NCBI GenBank assembly: GCA_902522525.1
Contig: CABYVU010000007.1
Span: 1 to 62,010, forward strand
Length of the DNA: 62,010 nucleotides
Source: an uncultured Pelagibacteraceae bacterium
GTDB lineage: Bacteria > Pseudomonadota > Alphaproteobacteria > Pelagibacterales > Pelagibacteraceae
Reading direction: 5' to 3'
Shown here one piece after another: positions 1 through 8,469 of this stretch; positions within the stretch are counted from its first letter, which is position 1; each line of letters begins with the position of its first letter. The position numbers and the translations under genes are program-made. A model generated the notes under the pieces. It saw only the letters and a list, made by a program, of their open reading frames with translations, had not been told where the DNA came from and searched no databases.

Positions 1-520
1 AACTGGCCGTACCAAACAAAGCATCTATATTATTTCTGTTAATATAATTATATATTTCTTTCCACATTAATTTAAGAACATTTTTATTTCTAAATTTATA
101 AGATATACATGATCGACTTAATTCTAGCATATTGTCGTAAACTCCAGAATTTAGTAAATTATCTAAATTAAATTCATCACAACTATAAAAACCTGATTTT
201 TTTTCCGCAACAGATTGCTTAAGTAAACGATAAGTTCCTACTACTCTTGTTTTGGAAAATTTTGATTTTTTGTGGGTCACAATTATATGATCTGCATAAT
301 TGTCAAATTTATCAGAGTCTCTTCTAAAATTTCCTATATTATATATAGGGTTTTTAATTCTTTCGGAGAAGAAGACTTTATACCTAAGTTTTTGTGCGAG
401 TTTTATTTCTCCTCTGCTTTCAGCTAGTTTGACGTTAAACGAAGGCTTAAAAAAATCATAGGTATTTATATTAAACCTTTTATGTTGGTTAACTTTTCTA
501 AATAAAGTATTTATTGGCAC
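1..520 (-). CDS. OlsB-like GNAT-fold acyltransferase, N-terminal part (runs off left edge)
   Basis: The reverse strand is open from a GTG at 520 to the window edge, 173 codons, with an in-frame TAA two codons before the GTG and an AGGA just upstream. The product resembles the ornithine-lipid N-acyltransferase / 'hemolysin' GNAT family: LRYKVFF at about residues 45-51, an acidic stretch then DHIIV (77-81), GTYRLL (95-100), GFYSCDEF (110-117) and LELSRSC (132-138). Known members transfer an acyl chain from acyl-ACP to an amino-acid amine at the inner membrane. The C-terminus is missing, so the acyl acceptor cannot be judged. Family assignment is by motif order from memory. Confidence 0.7.
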   Translation of the reverse strand, partial: MPINTLFRKVNQHKRFNINTYDFFKPSFNVKLAESRGEIKLAQKLRYKVFFSERIKNPIYNIGNFRRDSDKFDNYADHIIVTHKKSKFSKTRVVGTYRLLKQSVAEKKSGFYSCDEFNLDNLLNSGVYDNMLELSRSCISYKFRNKNVLKLMWKEIYNYINRNNIDALFGTAS

Positions 521-682
521 GAATCCTTAGTAAAAGATCCACATGTATTTAATGTTAAATAATTATTTCAAATTCATTACAAAGTTTAATTATAATTTAC
601 ATTAAAATTAAACAATATCTTAATAATTTTTAAACAAATGTTTTACATAAATATTTTAAGGTTAATTTAATTAGTAAAAAGT

Positions 683-1015
683 ATGAGTTACAGTAAAATT
701 GAAGAAGCAACCAAAGAATTTTTTAAATCAAATATTGAACCTTTCAAAGATATAGTTTCTAAGGAAGTACATTGTGAGGCTATACATAAATCAAGTTTTG
801 GCGGTAGCATAAAGAACTATGATGAAATGATGGAAATGATAAAAGATGCGATGACTAGTTGGAACACAGAACCAGAAATTAAGTGTTTAATTGATACTCC
901 AGAGGTCGTAGTTAAAACTGTTAAAGGATTTGATCCTAACTTTACTTATCTTGAAATAGATCAACTTAAAGATGGCAAAATTATTAAACATTTTTATGGC
1001 AAAGTTCCAAAATAG
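683..1015 (+). CDS. Small SnoaL/NTF2-like protein of unknown function
   Basis: The 110-residue soluble protein has no signal peptide or membrane segment. An N-terminal amphipathic helix region (IEEATKEFF), a central DEMMEMIKDA helix and a closing strand pair ending in DGKIIKHFYGKV fit the cone-like NTF2/SnoaL fold. Members of that fold range from isomerases to polyketide cyclases and hydrolases, so no reaction can be named. It lies divergent to the acyltransferase at the left edge and 64 bases before the secreted amidohydrolase; that gap is filled by a repeat element. The fold call is tentative. Confidence 0.6.
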   Translation: MSYSKIEEATKEFFKSNIEPFKDIVSKEVHCEAIHKSSFGGSIKNYDEMMEMIKDAMTSWNTEPEIKCLIDTPEVVVKTVKGFDPNFTYLEIDQLKDGKIIKHFYGKVPK

Positions 1016-1082
1016 ATAAATCAAATAACCATTTTTAAAGCAAATAGACTCACGGCTCAGGATTTGGTAATCTTGGATAATG
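1013..1082 (+). repeat. Interspersed repeat, copy 1 (ends at a start codon)
   Basis: This 70-base stretch aligns nearly end to end with the reverse strand at 46462-46530. Differences are about eight substitutions plus a one-base indel. Shared blocks include AAAGCAAATAGACTCA, TCAGGATTTG and TCTTGGAT. In both places the repeat ends on the ATG of the downstream gene (here the amidohydrolase ATG at 1080-1082), although the two genes are unrelated. It begins on the stop codon of the NTF2-like gene. Confidence 0.8.
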
Positions 1083-2246
1083 AAAATAATTTTGTTTTTT
1101 ATTTTTTTAATTTTACCAACGTTTGCCAACAGTTTTGATGATCATTATAAGTTTGATCACTGGGCTTATGAAAGAATTATGTTTGGAAAAACTGAAAGTC
1201 GTGAAGAAGCAAAAAAACTTTTAGACAGTTATAAACTTAATAATCTTGAGGTAAGAGATACAAATAAACCTTATTTAGGACCTATAATAGATGGTCATGC
1301 ACATCCTAGAAAATCCACCGGAAGAGCTTTAGATATAGGTACTGAGTATTTTATAGAAGATTTGCCAATGTTAACAAATAAGGCAAATGTTTTTATGTCT
1401 GTAATTATGGGAACTCCAAATACTTACAAATCAGAAGATAATTGGAATTATTATTATGATTTTGCTGCAGAGCATCAGAATGTTTTAACTAATTGTCATT
1501 CCAATTTTATTGGAATGTCAGCAAATAAAAAAAAATATAAGAACTCAGAAGTTAATAAAGAGTTTAAAGAAACTATTAAAAGATTTAAAAAAGGACAATG
1601 TTATGGATTGGGAGAAACTGGACTAGTTCACTATAATAAAAAGAAAAAAAATCCCCCTTATGGTGGGTATCAACCGACATTAGATTTAGATCTTAAGCAC
1701 CCAATTATTGATAAGGCGTTCGAATTTGTCAATGAACACCGTATGCCGATTAATTTACACCTGGAGCCTTTTCATGAAATAGATGGGATAGATAGATTAA
1801 CAGAGTTTAAAAATTTTTATAAAAAAAAATGTGAAAAATACCCCAACGCAAAAATTGTGATAGCTCATACAGGAATGATGCCAACAAAAGACCTTGAAGA
1901 AATTTTTGATTATTGTCCTAATACATATACTGACTGGAAAATAGCATTTCATTGGTCTTCTCTTTGGGGCTTTGAGGATTTGCATATCCCAAATGATTAT
2001 AGATTTAAATTACATGAGGTTTGGGCAAAATCGATGGAAAAATATTCCGATAGATATTTTTTTGGTTCTGATCATAAATTAGGTAAAAGCCCAGCACATG
2101 ATGTTTTTGTTGAACACTATATGAAGCATGTTCGTTTGATGATTGGATCTTTAAGCCCAGATGTACAAGAAAAGATTGCATATAAAAATGCAGCTAAACT
2201 TTTTAAAATTAATCTTAATCAACCTTTAATTGTTGGCAAACAATAA
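1080..2246 (+). CDS. Secreted amidohydrolase_2-type metal-dependent hydrolase
   Basis: The 388-residue protein starts with a signal peptide (hydrophobic residues 3-14, then FANS). The mature part has the marks of a TIM-barrel amidohydrolase: DGHAHP at 71-76 (the HxH metal ligands), a GLGETGL strand near 175, NLHLEP near 225, IAHTGM near 262 and GSDH near 330. This order matches the amidohydrolase_2 (PF04909) type, which includes hydrolases and decarboxylases. The substrate cannot be inferred. Export to the periplasm is notable because most relatives are cytoplasmic. Its 3' end overlaps the convergent umuC by 28 bases. Confidence 0.75.
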   Translation: MKIILFFIFLILPTFANSFDDHYKFDHWAYERIMFGKTESREEAKKLLDSYKLNNLEVRDTNKPYLGPIIDGHAHPRKSTGRALDIGTEYFIEDLPMLTNKANVFMSVIMGTPNTYKSEDNWNYYYDFAAEHQNVLTNCHSNFIGMSANKKKYKNSEVNKEFKETIKRFKKGQCYGLGETGLVHYNKKKKNPPYGGYQPTLDLDLKHPIIDKAFEFVNEHRMPINLHLEPFHEIDGIDRLTEFKNFYKKKCEKYPNAKIVIAHTGMMPTKDLEEIFDYCPNTYTDWKIAFHWSSLWGFEDLHIPNDYRFKLHEVWAKSMEKYSDRYFFGSDHKLGKSPAHDVFVEHYMKHVRLMIGSLSPDVQEKIAYKNAAKLFKINLNQPLIVGKQ

Positions 2247-3496
2247 AAATCAGCAGTATCTATTTTAGAAGAATACTGCCTTCGCATATTCCATTTTTTA
2301 TGAACGCCTGCACTTGCAACACTTAATGTAGACCTTCCGTATCGATGATTAGTGTTATCAATTGATCTCATTAAGCTATTTATCTTTTCATCTTTTTCAG
2401 AAGTAAATAAATTTGTTTTGTCATTTGCATTGGATAAACCTGTTAGCATCACACCTGCTTTTTGATAACGATAACCATTTTTAAATATACTCTCAAGAAT
2501 TGAAACTGCAGTTTTAACTGTTTCAATACTGTTGTTTGTTGCAATAGGAAAATCAACTGTCTTTGCATTTGAATAATAACCAAAGTTTCTATGAAAGGGA
2601 CTTGTTCTAACAAATACAGTAATTGCTTTTGCAACTAAAGACTCTGATCTAATTTTTTCAGATGCATTTAAACAATAATTTGCAACTGCTTCTTTTAATT
2701 CTTGAAAAGTTTCAATTCTTTTTCCAAATGATCTTGAAACAACACAACTCTTTCTTTTGGTAGTAGTTGTTTCTAAATCAATACAAGGAATTCCTCTAAG
2801 CTCCATTGCCGTTCTTGAACTTAAAACATTAGAACTTTTCTTTATCCAAGTGTTAGATTTATTTTTTAATTGCTTCGCATTATAAATTCCATGCTTTTGA
2901 TAAAACTTAGTTAATTGTCTCCCAACACCCCAGACATCATTAATTTCAACTTTTTCTAAAATAGGATCTAAATTATCTATTCCAATTAAACTTGTAACAC
3001 CTGATTGTTTTTTCTTTGCAATATGATTTGCAACTTTACTTAATGTTTTTGTTTTTGCGATCCCAATACTTGTTGGAATACCAGTCCACTGTAAAACTGT
3101 TTCTCTAATTTCTTTTCCAACTTTTTCTACATCTTGATCTTTAAAGTTTGATAAATCTAAAAAAGCTTCGTCAATTGAATAAACTTCTATTTCAGAATTA
3201 AATCTTTTAAGGGTACGCATTACTCTTCTCGATAAATCTCCATACAAAGAATAGTTTGATGAAAAAACATTTACATTATTTTTAATAATAATATCTTTTG
3301 CTTTAAAGTAAGGTTCTCCCATTTTAATGCCTAAAGCTTTTGCTTCTGTTGATCTTGAAATTATACAACCATCATTATTAGATAGAACTACAACAGGTTT
3401 TTTTCTTATTTTAGGATTAAATAATCTTTCGCAAGAAACATAAAAAGAGTTACAATCAATAAGTGCTATTTTTTTAGTATACTGAATGGATGACAT
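2219..3496 (-). CDS. umuC: DNA polymerase V catalytic subunit, Y-family
   Basis: The 425-residue Y-family translesion polymerase opens with [13 protein letters not shown] (metal-binding Asp and steric-gate region). It continues with [10 protein letters not shown] and carries the catalytic [10 protein letters not shown] near residues 106-115. A helix-hairpin region ([14 protein letters not shown]) and a C-terminal little-finger domain follow. Length matches E. coli UmuC (422). Its start overlaps the 3' end of umuD by 23 bases, so the two are translationally coupled. With cleaved UmuD it should form Pol V for SOS mutagenesis. Confidence 0.93.
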   Translation of the reverse strand: MSSIQYTKKIALIDCNSFYVSCERLFNPKIRKKPVVVLSNNDGCIISRSTEAKALGIKMGEPYFKAKDIIIKNNVNVFSSNYSLYGDLSRRVMRTLKRFNSEIEVYSIDEAFLDLSNFKDQDVEKVGKEIRETVLQWTGIPTSIGIAKTKTLSKVANHIAKKKQSGVTSLIGIDNLDPILEKVEINDVWGVGRQLTKFYQKHGIYNAKQLKNKSNTWIKKSSNVLSSRTAMELRGIPCIDLETTTTKRKSCVVSRSFGKRIETFQELKEAVANYCLNASEKIRSESLVAKAITVFVRTSPFHRNFGYYSNAKTVDFPIATNNSIETVKTAVSILESIFKNGYRYQKAGVMLTGLSNANDKTNLFTSEKDEKINSLMRSIDNTNHRYGRSTLSVASAGVHKKWNMRRQYSSKIDTADFYCLPTIKG

Positions 3497-3869
3497 AAGT
3501 TACAACTCCCCAAATAAATATATCTTCATCTTCATTAATTAAAATTCGATCTGTAAATTCTTTAGAACCTGATGTTAAAAATTTTTTATCTCTTTCTTGA
3601 ACTAAACTTTTAACAACTAGTTCATCATGAACATTTGCAATAACTGTTGAGAAATTTTTTGGTGTTAAACTCTTATCAACAACTAATAGATCGCCATCAT
3701 TAATTCCCACATCCACCATTGATTTCCCCTGGACTCTTATGATGAAAGTTGCTGGAACATTTTTGATTAAATGAACATTTAAATCAATATCTTCCTCAAT
3801 ATAGTCTGTAGCAGGGGACGGAAAACCCGCGCCAGCTTTATGTAAATAGTAAGGTATAGTTAGCTTCAT
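3474..3869 (-). CDS. umuD: UmuD-type self-cleaving SOS mutagenesis protein
   Basis: This 131-residue S24-family protein has the cleavage region at AGAG-FPSPA, predicting cut A14-G15. The catalytic dyad is Ser50 in QGKSM and Lys87 in LVVKSL. The spacing equals that of E. coli UmuD. It has no DNA-binding domain, which separates it from LexA. RecA filaments would stimulate self-cleavage and activate Pol V. A GTTC-N7-GTTC box lies 5 bases before its ATG, so the operon is very probably LexA-controlled. Confidence 0.92.
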   Translation of the reverse strand: MKLTIPYYLHKAGAGFPSPATDYIEEDIDLNVHLIKNVPATFIIRVQGKSMVDVGINDGDLLVVDKSLTPKNFSTVIANVHDELVVKSLVQERDKKFLTSGSKEFTDRILINEDEDIFIWGVVTYVIHSVY

Positions 3870-3873
3870 AAAT

Positions 3874-3888
3874 GTTCTTATTTTGTTC
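3874..3888. promoter_or_regulatory. Alphaproteobacterial SOS (LexA) box of umuDC
   Basis: The plus strand reads GTTC-TTATTTT-GTTC, an exact GTTC-N7-GTTC direct repeat, the known alphaproteobacterial LexA operator. It sits 4 bases upstream of the umuD ATG (minus strand), so a bound repressor would cover the ribosome-binding region and probably the start of transcription. Confidence 0.85.
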
Positions 3889-3980
3889 TAATTAATATCT
3901 AAGTTATTCAATAGTGTCAATCAGGTTGTATTTTGAGTCTGTAACTGAATCAAAAGTGAATCAAAACGTGAACATCGAAA

Positions 3981-4005
3981 CCACATGTTGTATACATGTG
4001 GATAA
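3981..4005. promoter_or_regulatory. Perfect 8-bp dyad overlapping a consensus DnaA box
   Basis: CCACATGT and ACATGTGG form a perfect inverted repeat with a 5-base spacer at 3981-4001. Its right arm continues into TGTGGATAA (3997-4005), the exact complement of the DnaA box TTATCCACA. It lies between divergent umuD and the first GFA gene. Only this one perfect box is seen, with no AT-rich unwinding array, so it is more likely an operator or isolated DnaA site than an origin. Confidence 0.45.
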
Positions 4006-4035
4006 CTTTAACCATAAATAGTTTGAAGATAATAA

Positions 4036-4518
4036 ATGGAAAAAAACGAAAGCTTAACTGGAAGATGTATTTGTGGTCAGGTTAAATATAGAATTACAGA
4101 AAAGCCTCTATTCACCCAAGCTTGTCATTGTAAAGATTGTAAAATTATAACTGGGTCTTCATACGTTATTAATACAAGCGTCTTGGATAACACTTTAATT
4201 ATAGAAGGAGAAGTTGCATCAACAGAACTCAAAGCAGGAAGTGGCGCCACTTCTAATGCATATTTTTGTACTAAATGTGGAACTTATATTTATACTGATT
4301 ATGCCTCAGCTGTTGGTAGATTAACAGTTAGAACTAAAACTTTAGATAATTCAGAAAGTTTTCCACCACAAGTGCATATTTTTACAAAAGATAAAGATCC
4401 ATGGCTGAACCTTACAGAGGATGTAATTTGTTTTGAAAAGATGTATGATCCTAAAAAAACATGGCCAGAGGAAAGTTTAAAAAGATACGGAGAATATTTA
4501 AAAGTTATTAATAAATAA
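4036..4518 (+). CDS. GFA-fold (CENP-V/GFA) zinc protein
   Basis: The 160-residue protein has the GFA (PF04828) pattern of zinc-binding cysteines: GRCICG near residue 10, the CHCKDC cluster near 30-35, and CTKCGTYIY near 78-86. Family members include proteins related to glutathione-dependent formaldehyde activation, but most have no proven reaction. It is followed after 20 bases by a second, divergent GFA-fold gene. No signal peptide or membrane segment is seen. Confidence 0.8.
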   Translation: MEKNESLTGRCICGQVKYRITEKPLFTQACHCKDCKIITGSSYVINTSVLDNTLIIEGEVASTELKAGSGATSNAYFCTKCGTYIYTDYASAVGRLTVRTKTLDNSESFPPQVHIFTKDKDPWLNLTEDVICFEKMYDPKKTWPEESLKRYGEYLKVINK

Positions 4519-4538
4519 TTTTATTAAGAGATTAAAAT

Positions 4539-4907
4539 ATGAAAAAGTTAACTTGTCACTGCGGAGCAATTGAAGCTGAAGTTAGAATTCCTATAGGTGG
4601 TGTTGAAAAAATCATGCGTTGTAATTGTTCAATTTGTAAAAAAAAAGGTTACATTATAGGAGTGCTCGGTCCTGATGATTTTAAACTTACAAAAGGAGAA
4701 GATAAGTTAACACTTTATCAGTTTTATACTAATACAGCTAAGCATTATTTTTGTTCTATCTGTGGAATTCATACTCATAACAGACCTAGAAGTAATCCAA
4801 AAATATATGGTGTAAATATTGCATGTATTGAAGGTGTAGAACCATTCGAAATTGAGGATGTTCCTGTAAATGATGGAAAGAATCATCCACTAGATCAAAA
4901 ACAATAA
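4539..4907 (+). CDS. Second GFA-fold zinc protein
   Basis: This 122-residue protein is a shorter member of the same family as its upstream neighbour. Cysteine pairs are in LTCHCGAIE (residues 4-12), RCNCSICKKKG (about 28-38) and FCSICGIHTH (about 70-79). Sequence between the zinc motifs differs greatly from the neighbouring copy, so this is an old paralogue or a separate subfamily rather than a recent duplication. Substrate is unknown; formaldehyde or glutathione chemistry is a family-level guess only. Confidence 0.8.
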   Translation: MKKLTCHCGAIEAEVRIPIGGVEKIMRCNCSICKKKGYIIGVLGPDDFKLTKGEDKLTLYQFYTNTAKHYFCSICGIHTHNRPRSNPKIYGVNIACIEGVEPFEIEDVPVNDGKNHPLDQKQ

Positions 4908-4915
4908 ATTTCTTT

Positions 4916-5842
4916 ATGCAACCAATTGGCGACTGTTACAGAAAAGTTAGTAAAGATTGTATCAAATTTATTAGATCTCAAGAAACATCTAAAGAAAAAT
5001 TTAAAAATAAAGAGAAGATGATAAAATCTTTTTTAATTCCGATTAGTTTCTGGATTTCAAATAGAGCTAAAAAATCGAAACCTTATTTGATAGGTTTATC
5101 AGGGGGCCAAGGAACTGGCAAAACAACCATAAGTTCTATTTTAAAAATTATTCTAACTAAATATTTTAGATTAAACGTTTTTAAACTCTCAATTGATGAC
5201 TTATATAAAACTAGAAAAGATAGAATAAGGTTATCTAAAAAAATACATCCTTTGTTAAAGACCAGAGGTGTTCCGGGAACACATGATGTAAATTATATGT
5301 TTGATTTTCTAAAAAAAATTAAAAAAAAAAGTTTTAAACACTATAGAATTCCTAAATTTAATAAAGCTATAGACGATAGACTTAAAAGAAAATCTTGGTA
5401 TTTAATTAAAAGAGTCCCAGATGTTATAATCTTTGAGGGTTGGTGTGTAGGAGCCAGAGCTGAAAAGAAAATTACTTTAAGAAAATCTATTAATCCGCTA
5501 GAGAAAAAAAAGGATATAAATTTAATATGGAGAAAATTTGTAAATGACCAATTACAGACCAAATACAAAAAATTGTTTTCAAAATTAGACTGCATGATAT
5601 TTTTAAAAGCCGGTAGCTTTAAGTTATTGCAGAGTTGGCGGCTAAAACAAGAATCCTTATTAAAATTAAATTCAAAAAATAAAGCAAACAATAAAGTAAT
5701 GAGCAAAAATGAGGTATTAACATTTATGCAGACATATCAGAGGATTACCCAAAATATGTTTAAATTTGCTCCAAAATATTCTTCAATTATATTAAATTTA
5801 AATAGAAATCATGAAATTAAATCAATAAAATATAATAAATGA
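4916..5842 (+). CDS. P-loop kinase, D-glycerate 3-kinase / Tda10-like
   Basis: The 308-residue protein has a Walker A site GGQGTGKT at 63-70, a following SIDDLYKT segment and a later VIIFEGWCVG strand. This order matches plant/yeast-type D-glycerate 3-kinase (GlxK/Tda10) and the wider PRK/uridine-kinase group. The predicted reaction is ATP plus D-glycerate to 3-phosphoglycerate, the last step of photorespiratory-type or serine-cycle glycerate recovery. The N-terminal helix region of about 35 residues precedes the fold. It overlaps the tolC-family ATG by 4 bases (ATGA). Confidence 0.7.
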   Translation: MQPIGDCYRKVSKDCIKFIRSQETSKEKFKNKEKMIKSFLIPISFWISNRAKKSKPYLIGLSGGQGTGKTTISSILKIILTKYFRLNVFKLSIDDLYKTRKDRIRLSKKIHPLLKTRGVPGTHDVNYMFDFLKKIKKKSFKHYRIPKFNKAIDDRLKRKSWYLIKRVPDVIIFEGWCVGARAEKKITLRKSINPLEKKKDINLIWRKFVNDQLQTKYKKLFSKLDCMIFLKAGSFKLLQSWRLKQESLLKLNSKNKANNKVMSKNEVLTFMQTYQRITQNMFKFAPKYSSIILNLNRNHEIKSIKYNK

Positions 5843-7137
5843 AAAAAATATCACTAACAATAATCTTTCTATTAGCTTTTACATTTGCAGCAAGCGCTGT
5901 AACTTTAACCGATGCATTAAAAATTACTTTTCAAAATAATTTAGAACTAAAAGCTGAACGAAAAAATTTAGAAGTTCAAAGAGAAGTATTAAATATTTCG
6001 AAAAGTGATTTTTTTCCAACTTTAACATTATCTGGTACAAAAAATTTCGAAAATACCAACAAACTTACAAATCAAAGTGGTGCTGATGCTTCGATCACTG
6101 ATACAGATACGATGACTACATCGGTAAAATTAGAACAAACTTTGATTGATGGTAGTGCCAGAAGTACCAAGTATGAAAAAAGTAAATTAGGATTAAACCT
6201 TTCTGAAGCAAAACTAATCAAAAAAGAACAAGATGTTTTTATGAAAGCAATTGAAGCATATACCGGTTTAATACTTGCTTATGAAAAATTAAGTATTAAT
6301 CAAGAAAATGTAAATTTACTTCAAAGACAATTTGAAATAGACAATGCGCGATTATCTAGAGCCCAAATTACTGCTACAGACTTAGCACAATCCCAATCTT
6401 CTTTGTCAGGAGCTCAAGCAGGTTATATAGGAGCTCAAAATAATATTATTACTAGCAAGTTAGCGTATGAAAATATAATAGGACCTATCAATACTGATGA
6501 AAAACTAAAAAAAATATATAATTCAGAAGTTTCAATACCATCAAGTTTAGTTGAAACAAAAAAAATATCTGAACAAAAAAGTCCTGATCTTATAATTGCT
6601 GAAATAGAATATGGACAGTCTGAATTAGATGTAAAAATAGCAAGATCAGATTTATCACCAACGGCTAAACTTTCGCTCGAGAGATCGTATACAGATGATC
6701 TGAGTGCAACATATGATGAAAGAGAAAAAGATGTTTTGCAAGCAACAGTGAGCTGGCCTTTTCAATTTGGGGGTAAGAATAAGTCTAATGTAAATAAAAA
6801 TCTTCAAGTTAAAGGGATGAAAAAATTACTTCTTGAAAACGCTTTTAGAAATAACACCCAAGGTGTTACTGCTGCTTGGTCAACTTTAGAGTCATCTAAA
6901 AGCCTTTTAAGAGCTGTTCAATCCCAAGTTAAAGCTGCAGAAATTGCAAATGAAGGAATTAGTTTTGAATATGAGAGCGGTTTGAACAGATCAACATTTG
7001 ATGTACTTCAATCGAGATCAAATTTGATAAATGCTAAAATAAATCTTGCAGAAGCTGAAAGAAATTACTTATTAGCCCAATACAGATTGTTAAAGTCAGC
7101 AGGCTTATTAAATAGCGAATACTTAAAACTTAGATAA
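5839..7137 (+). CDS. tolC: TolC-family outer-membrane efflux protein
   Basis: The 432-residue protein has a signal peptide of about 20 residues ending in FAASA. Two repeats rich in long heptad helices follow, the plan of TolC trimers: LTDALKITFQNNLELKAERKN opens the first (quoted in part: DALKITFQNN), and ESKSLLRAVQSQVKAAE-like helices lie in the second. TolC forms the outer-membrane duct for type I secretion and RND export. No inner-membrane partner lies beside it, so it is probably shared by several pumps, as in E. coli. Its coupling to a kinase gene appears to be packing rather than function. Confidence 0.85.
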   Translation: MKKISLTIIFLLAFTFAASAVTLTDALKITFQNNLELKAERKNLEVQREVLNISKSDFFPTLTLSGTKNFENTNKLTNQSGADASITDTDTMTTSVKLEQTLIDGSARSTKYEKSKLGLNLSEAKLIKKEQDVFMKAIEAYTGLILAYEKLSINQENVNLLQRQFEIDNARLSRAQITATDLAQSQSSLSGAQAGYIGAQNNIITSKLAYENIIGPINTDEKLKKIYNSEVSIPSSLVETKKISEQKSPDLIIAEIEYGQSELDVKIARSDLSPTAKLSLERSYTDDLSATYDEREKDVLQATVSWPFQFGGKNKSNVNKNLQVKGMKKLLLENAFRNNTQGVTAAWSTLESSKSLLRAVQSQVKAAEIANEGISFEYESGLNRSTFDVLQSRSNLINAKINLAEAERNYLLAQYRLLKSAGLLNSEYLKLR

Positions 7138-7153
7138 ATAAACACTTTTAAAC

Positions 7154-7174
7154 GCAATATTAAAAAAATATTGC
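7154..7174. repeat. Hairpin-forming inverted repeat between tolC and recA
   Basis: GCAATATT and AATATTGC are perfect complements separated by five A bases. No long T run follows in either direction, so it is at best a weak terminator of tolC. It could also be a regulatory dyad upstream of recA. Confidence 0.4.
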
Positions 7175-7180
7175 TAATGA

Positions 7181-7199
7181 GAACAAAATGTGTACATTT
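7181..7199. promoter_or_regulatory. Imperfect SOS-like site and dyad upstream of recA
   Basis: GAAC-AAAATGT-GTAC at 7181-7195 differs by one base from the GAAC-N7-GAAC complement of the alphaproteobacterial SOS box. It overlaps a perfect dyad AAATGT-GT-ACATTT (7186-7199). It lies 50-65 bases before the recA ATG, a plausible operator position. The exact umuD box in the same window makes a LexA site here likely but not proven. Confidence 0.4.
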
Positions 7200-7245
7200 A
7201 TCTTCATGATTCGATTGTTAAAAAACGCAAAAAAAGAGGCAAAAA

Positions 7246-8370
7246 ATGACTAAAAATAACTTAAAAGTGGTTAAAACCGCTAAAGATAAAGAATTGGAAA
7301 ATAAGGAAAAAAATAAAGCATTAGACGCAGCAATTAGCCAAATTACAGATAGCTTTGGAAAAGGCTCTGTAATGAAACTTGGAGAACAAAAGGCTATGGA
7401 TGTTGAGTCTGTTTCTACTGGATCTTTAAGTCTTGATCTAGCACTTGGTATAGGAGGACTACCAAAAGGAAGAATTATTGAAATTTATGGACCAGAGTCG
7501 TCTGGAAAAACTACATTAGCATTACAAGTAGTTGCTGAAGCACAAAAAGCTGGTGGAATTTGTGGATTTGTTGATGCAGAGCATGCATTAGATCCAGTTT
7601 ATGCAAAAAAATTGGGTGTTAATACTGAAGAACTGCTTATTTCACAACCAGATACAGGTGAACAAGCTTTAGAAATTACGGATACTTTAATTAAGTCTGG
7701 CTCAATGTCAGTACTTGTTGTTGACTCAGTTGCTGCATTAACCCCAAGAGCTGAAATTGAAGGAGACATGGGAGATCATCATGTTGGTCTTCAAGCAAGA
7801 CTAATGTCACAAGCTCTTAGAAAATTAACAGGATCAATATCAAGAACTAACACAATGGTTATTTTCATTAACCAAATTAGAATGAAAATTGGTGTCATGT
7901 TTGGAAGCCCAGAAACAACATCTGGTGGTAATTCTTTGAAATTCTATTCTTCAGTCAGAATGGATATTAGAAGAATTGGCGCGATTAAAGATAAAGAACA
8001 AATAATTGGAAATACAACAAGAGTTAAAGTTGTTAAAAATAAAGTTGCTCCACCATTTAAAGTAGTTGAATTCGATTTAATGTATGGAAAAGGAATTAGT
8101 AAAGTAGGGGAACTAATCGACCTTGGTGCTAAAGCTGAGATTGTAGAAAAATCAGGAGCTTGGTACGCTTATAAAGGAGAAAAAATTGGTCAAGGTAGAG
8201 AGAACGCTAAACTTTACCTTGAGCAAAACCCAAAAGCTGCAGCTGAGATTGAAATGGCTATTAGAGAAAAAGCAGGCGTCATTTCAAAAAAGATAGAGGG
8301 AAACCCTTTAAGCGAAGAGAAGGTTGAGGCTCAGAAAAAAGAGGAAGAAGTTCCAACTAAAAAAAATTAG
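7246..8370 (+). CDS. recA: RecA recombinase
   Basis: The 374-residue RecA has Walker A GPESSGKT at 82-89, the [10 protein letters not shown] region, [10 protein letters not shown] (Walker B), GDHHVG-type loop L1 and [14 protein letters not shown] (loop L2). An N-terminal Lys-rich extension of about 25 residues precedes the usual start of homology. The C-terminal tail is Glu/Lys-rich. An AGAGG lies 6 bases before the ATG. It drives homologous recombination and triggers LexA and UmuD self-cleavage, so it connects functionally to the umuDC operon 3.4 kb upstream. Confidence 0.99.
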   Translation: MTKNNLKVVKTAKDKELENKEKNKALDAAISQITDSFGKGSVMKLGEQKAMDVESVSTGSLSLDLALGIGGLPKGRIIEIYGPESSGKTTLALQVVAEAQKAGGICGFVDAEHALDPVYAKKLGVNTEELLISQPDTGEQALEITDTLIKSGSMSVLVVDSVAALTPRAEIEGDMGDHHVGLQARLMSQALRKLTGSISRTNTMVIFINQIRMKIGVMFGSPETTSGGNSLKFYSSVRMDIRRIGAIKDKEQIIGNTTRVKVVKNKVAPPFKVVEFDLMYGKGISKVGELIDLGAKAEIVEKSGAWYAYKGEKIGQGRENAKLYLEQNPKAAAEIEMAIREKAGVISKKIEGNPLSEEKVEAQKKEEEVPTKKN

Positions 8371-8392
8371 CAGATAACTTTTAGTTATTAAG

Positions 8393-8420
8393 AAAAGGCG
8401 CTCAATTGGGCGCCTTTTTT
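8393..8420 (+). terminator. Rho-independent terminator of recA
   Basis: AAAAGGCGC pairs with GCGCCTTTT across an 8-base loop, followed by more T residues. It lies 23 bases after the recA stop and 50 bases before alaS. It is the most GC-rich hairpin in this AT-rich stretch. Confidence 0.9.
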
Positions 8421-8469
8421 CCCTTCAGAAGTGTAGACATCATATAAAAATGCTGTATTTTGGCAGTAT

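Noticed and set aside
1797..1985. Minus-strand ORF inside the amidohydrolase gene
   Set aside because: It is a shadow of a strong gene on the other strand and has no recognisable domain or start signal. The same holds for other antisense or out-of-frame ORFs inside known genes (for example 5341-5706, 15787-16206, 41802-42179).
3981..4005. Chromosome replication origin
   Set aside because: Only one perfect DnaA box is visible. There is no array of boxes, no clear AT unwinding region of the usual kind, and no origin-linked gene pattern around it.
7154..7174. Firm rho-independent terminator for tolC
   Set aside because: The stem is AT-rich and no T tract follows, so it is listed only as an inverted repeat.
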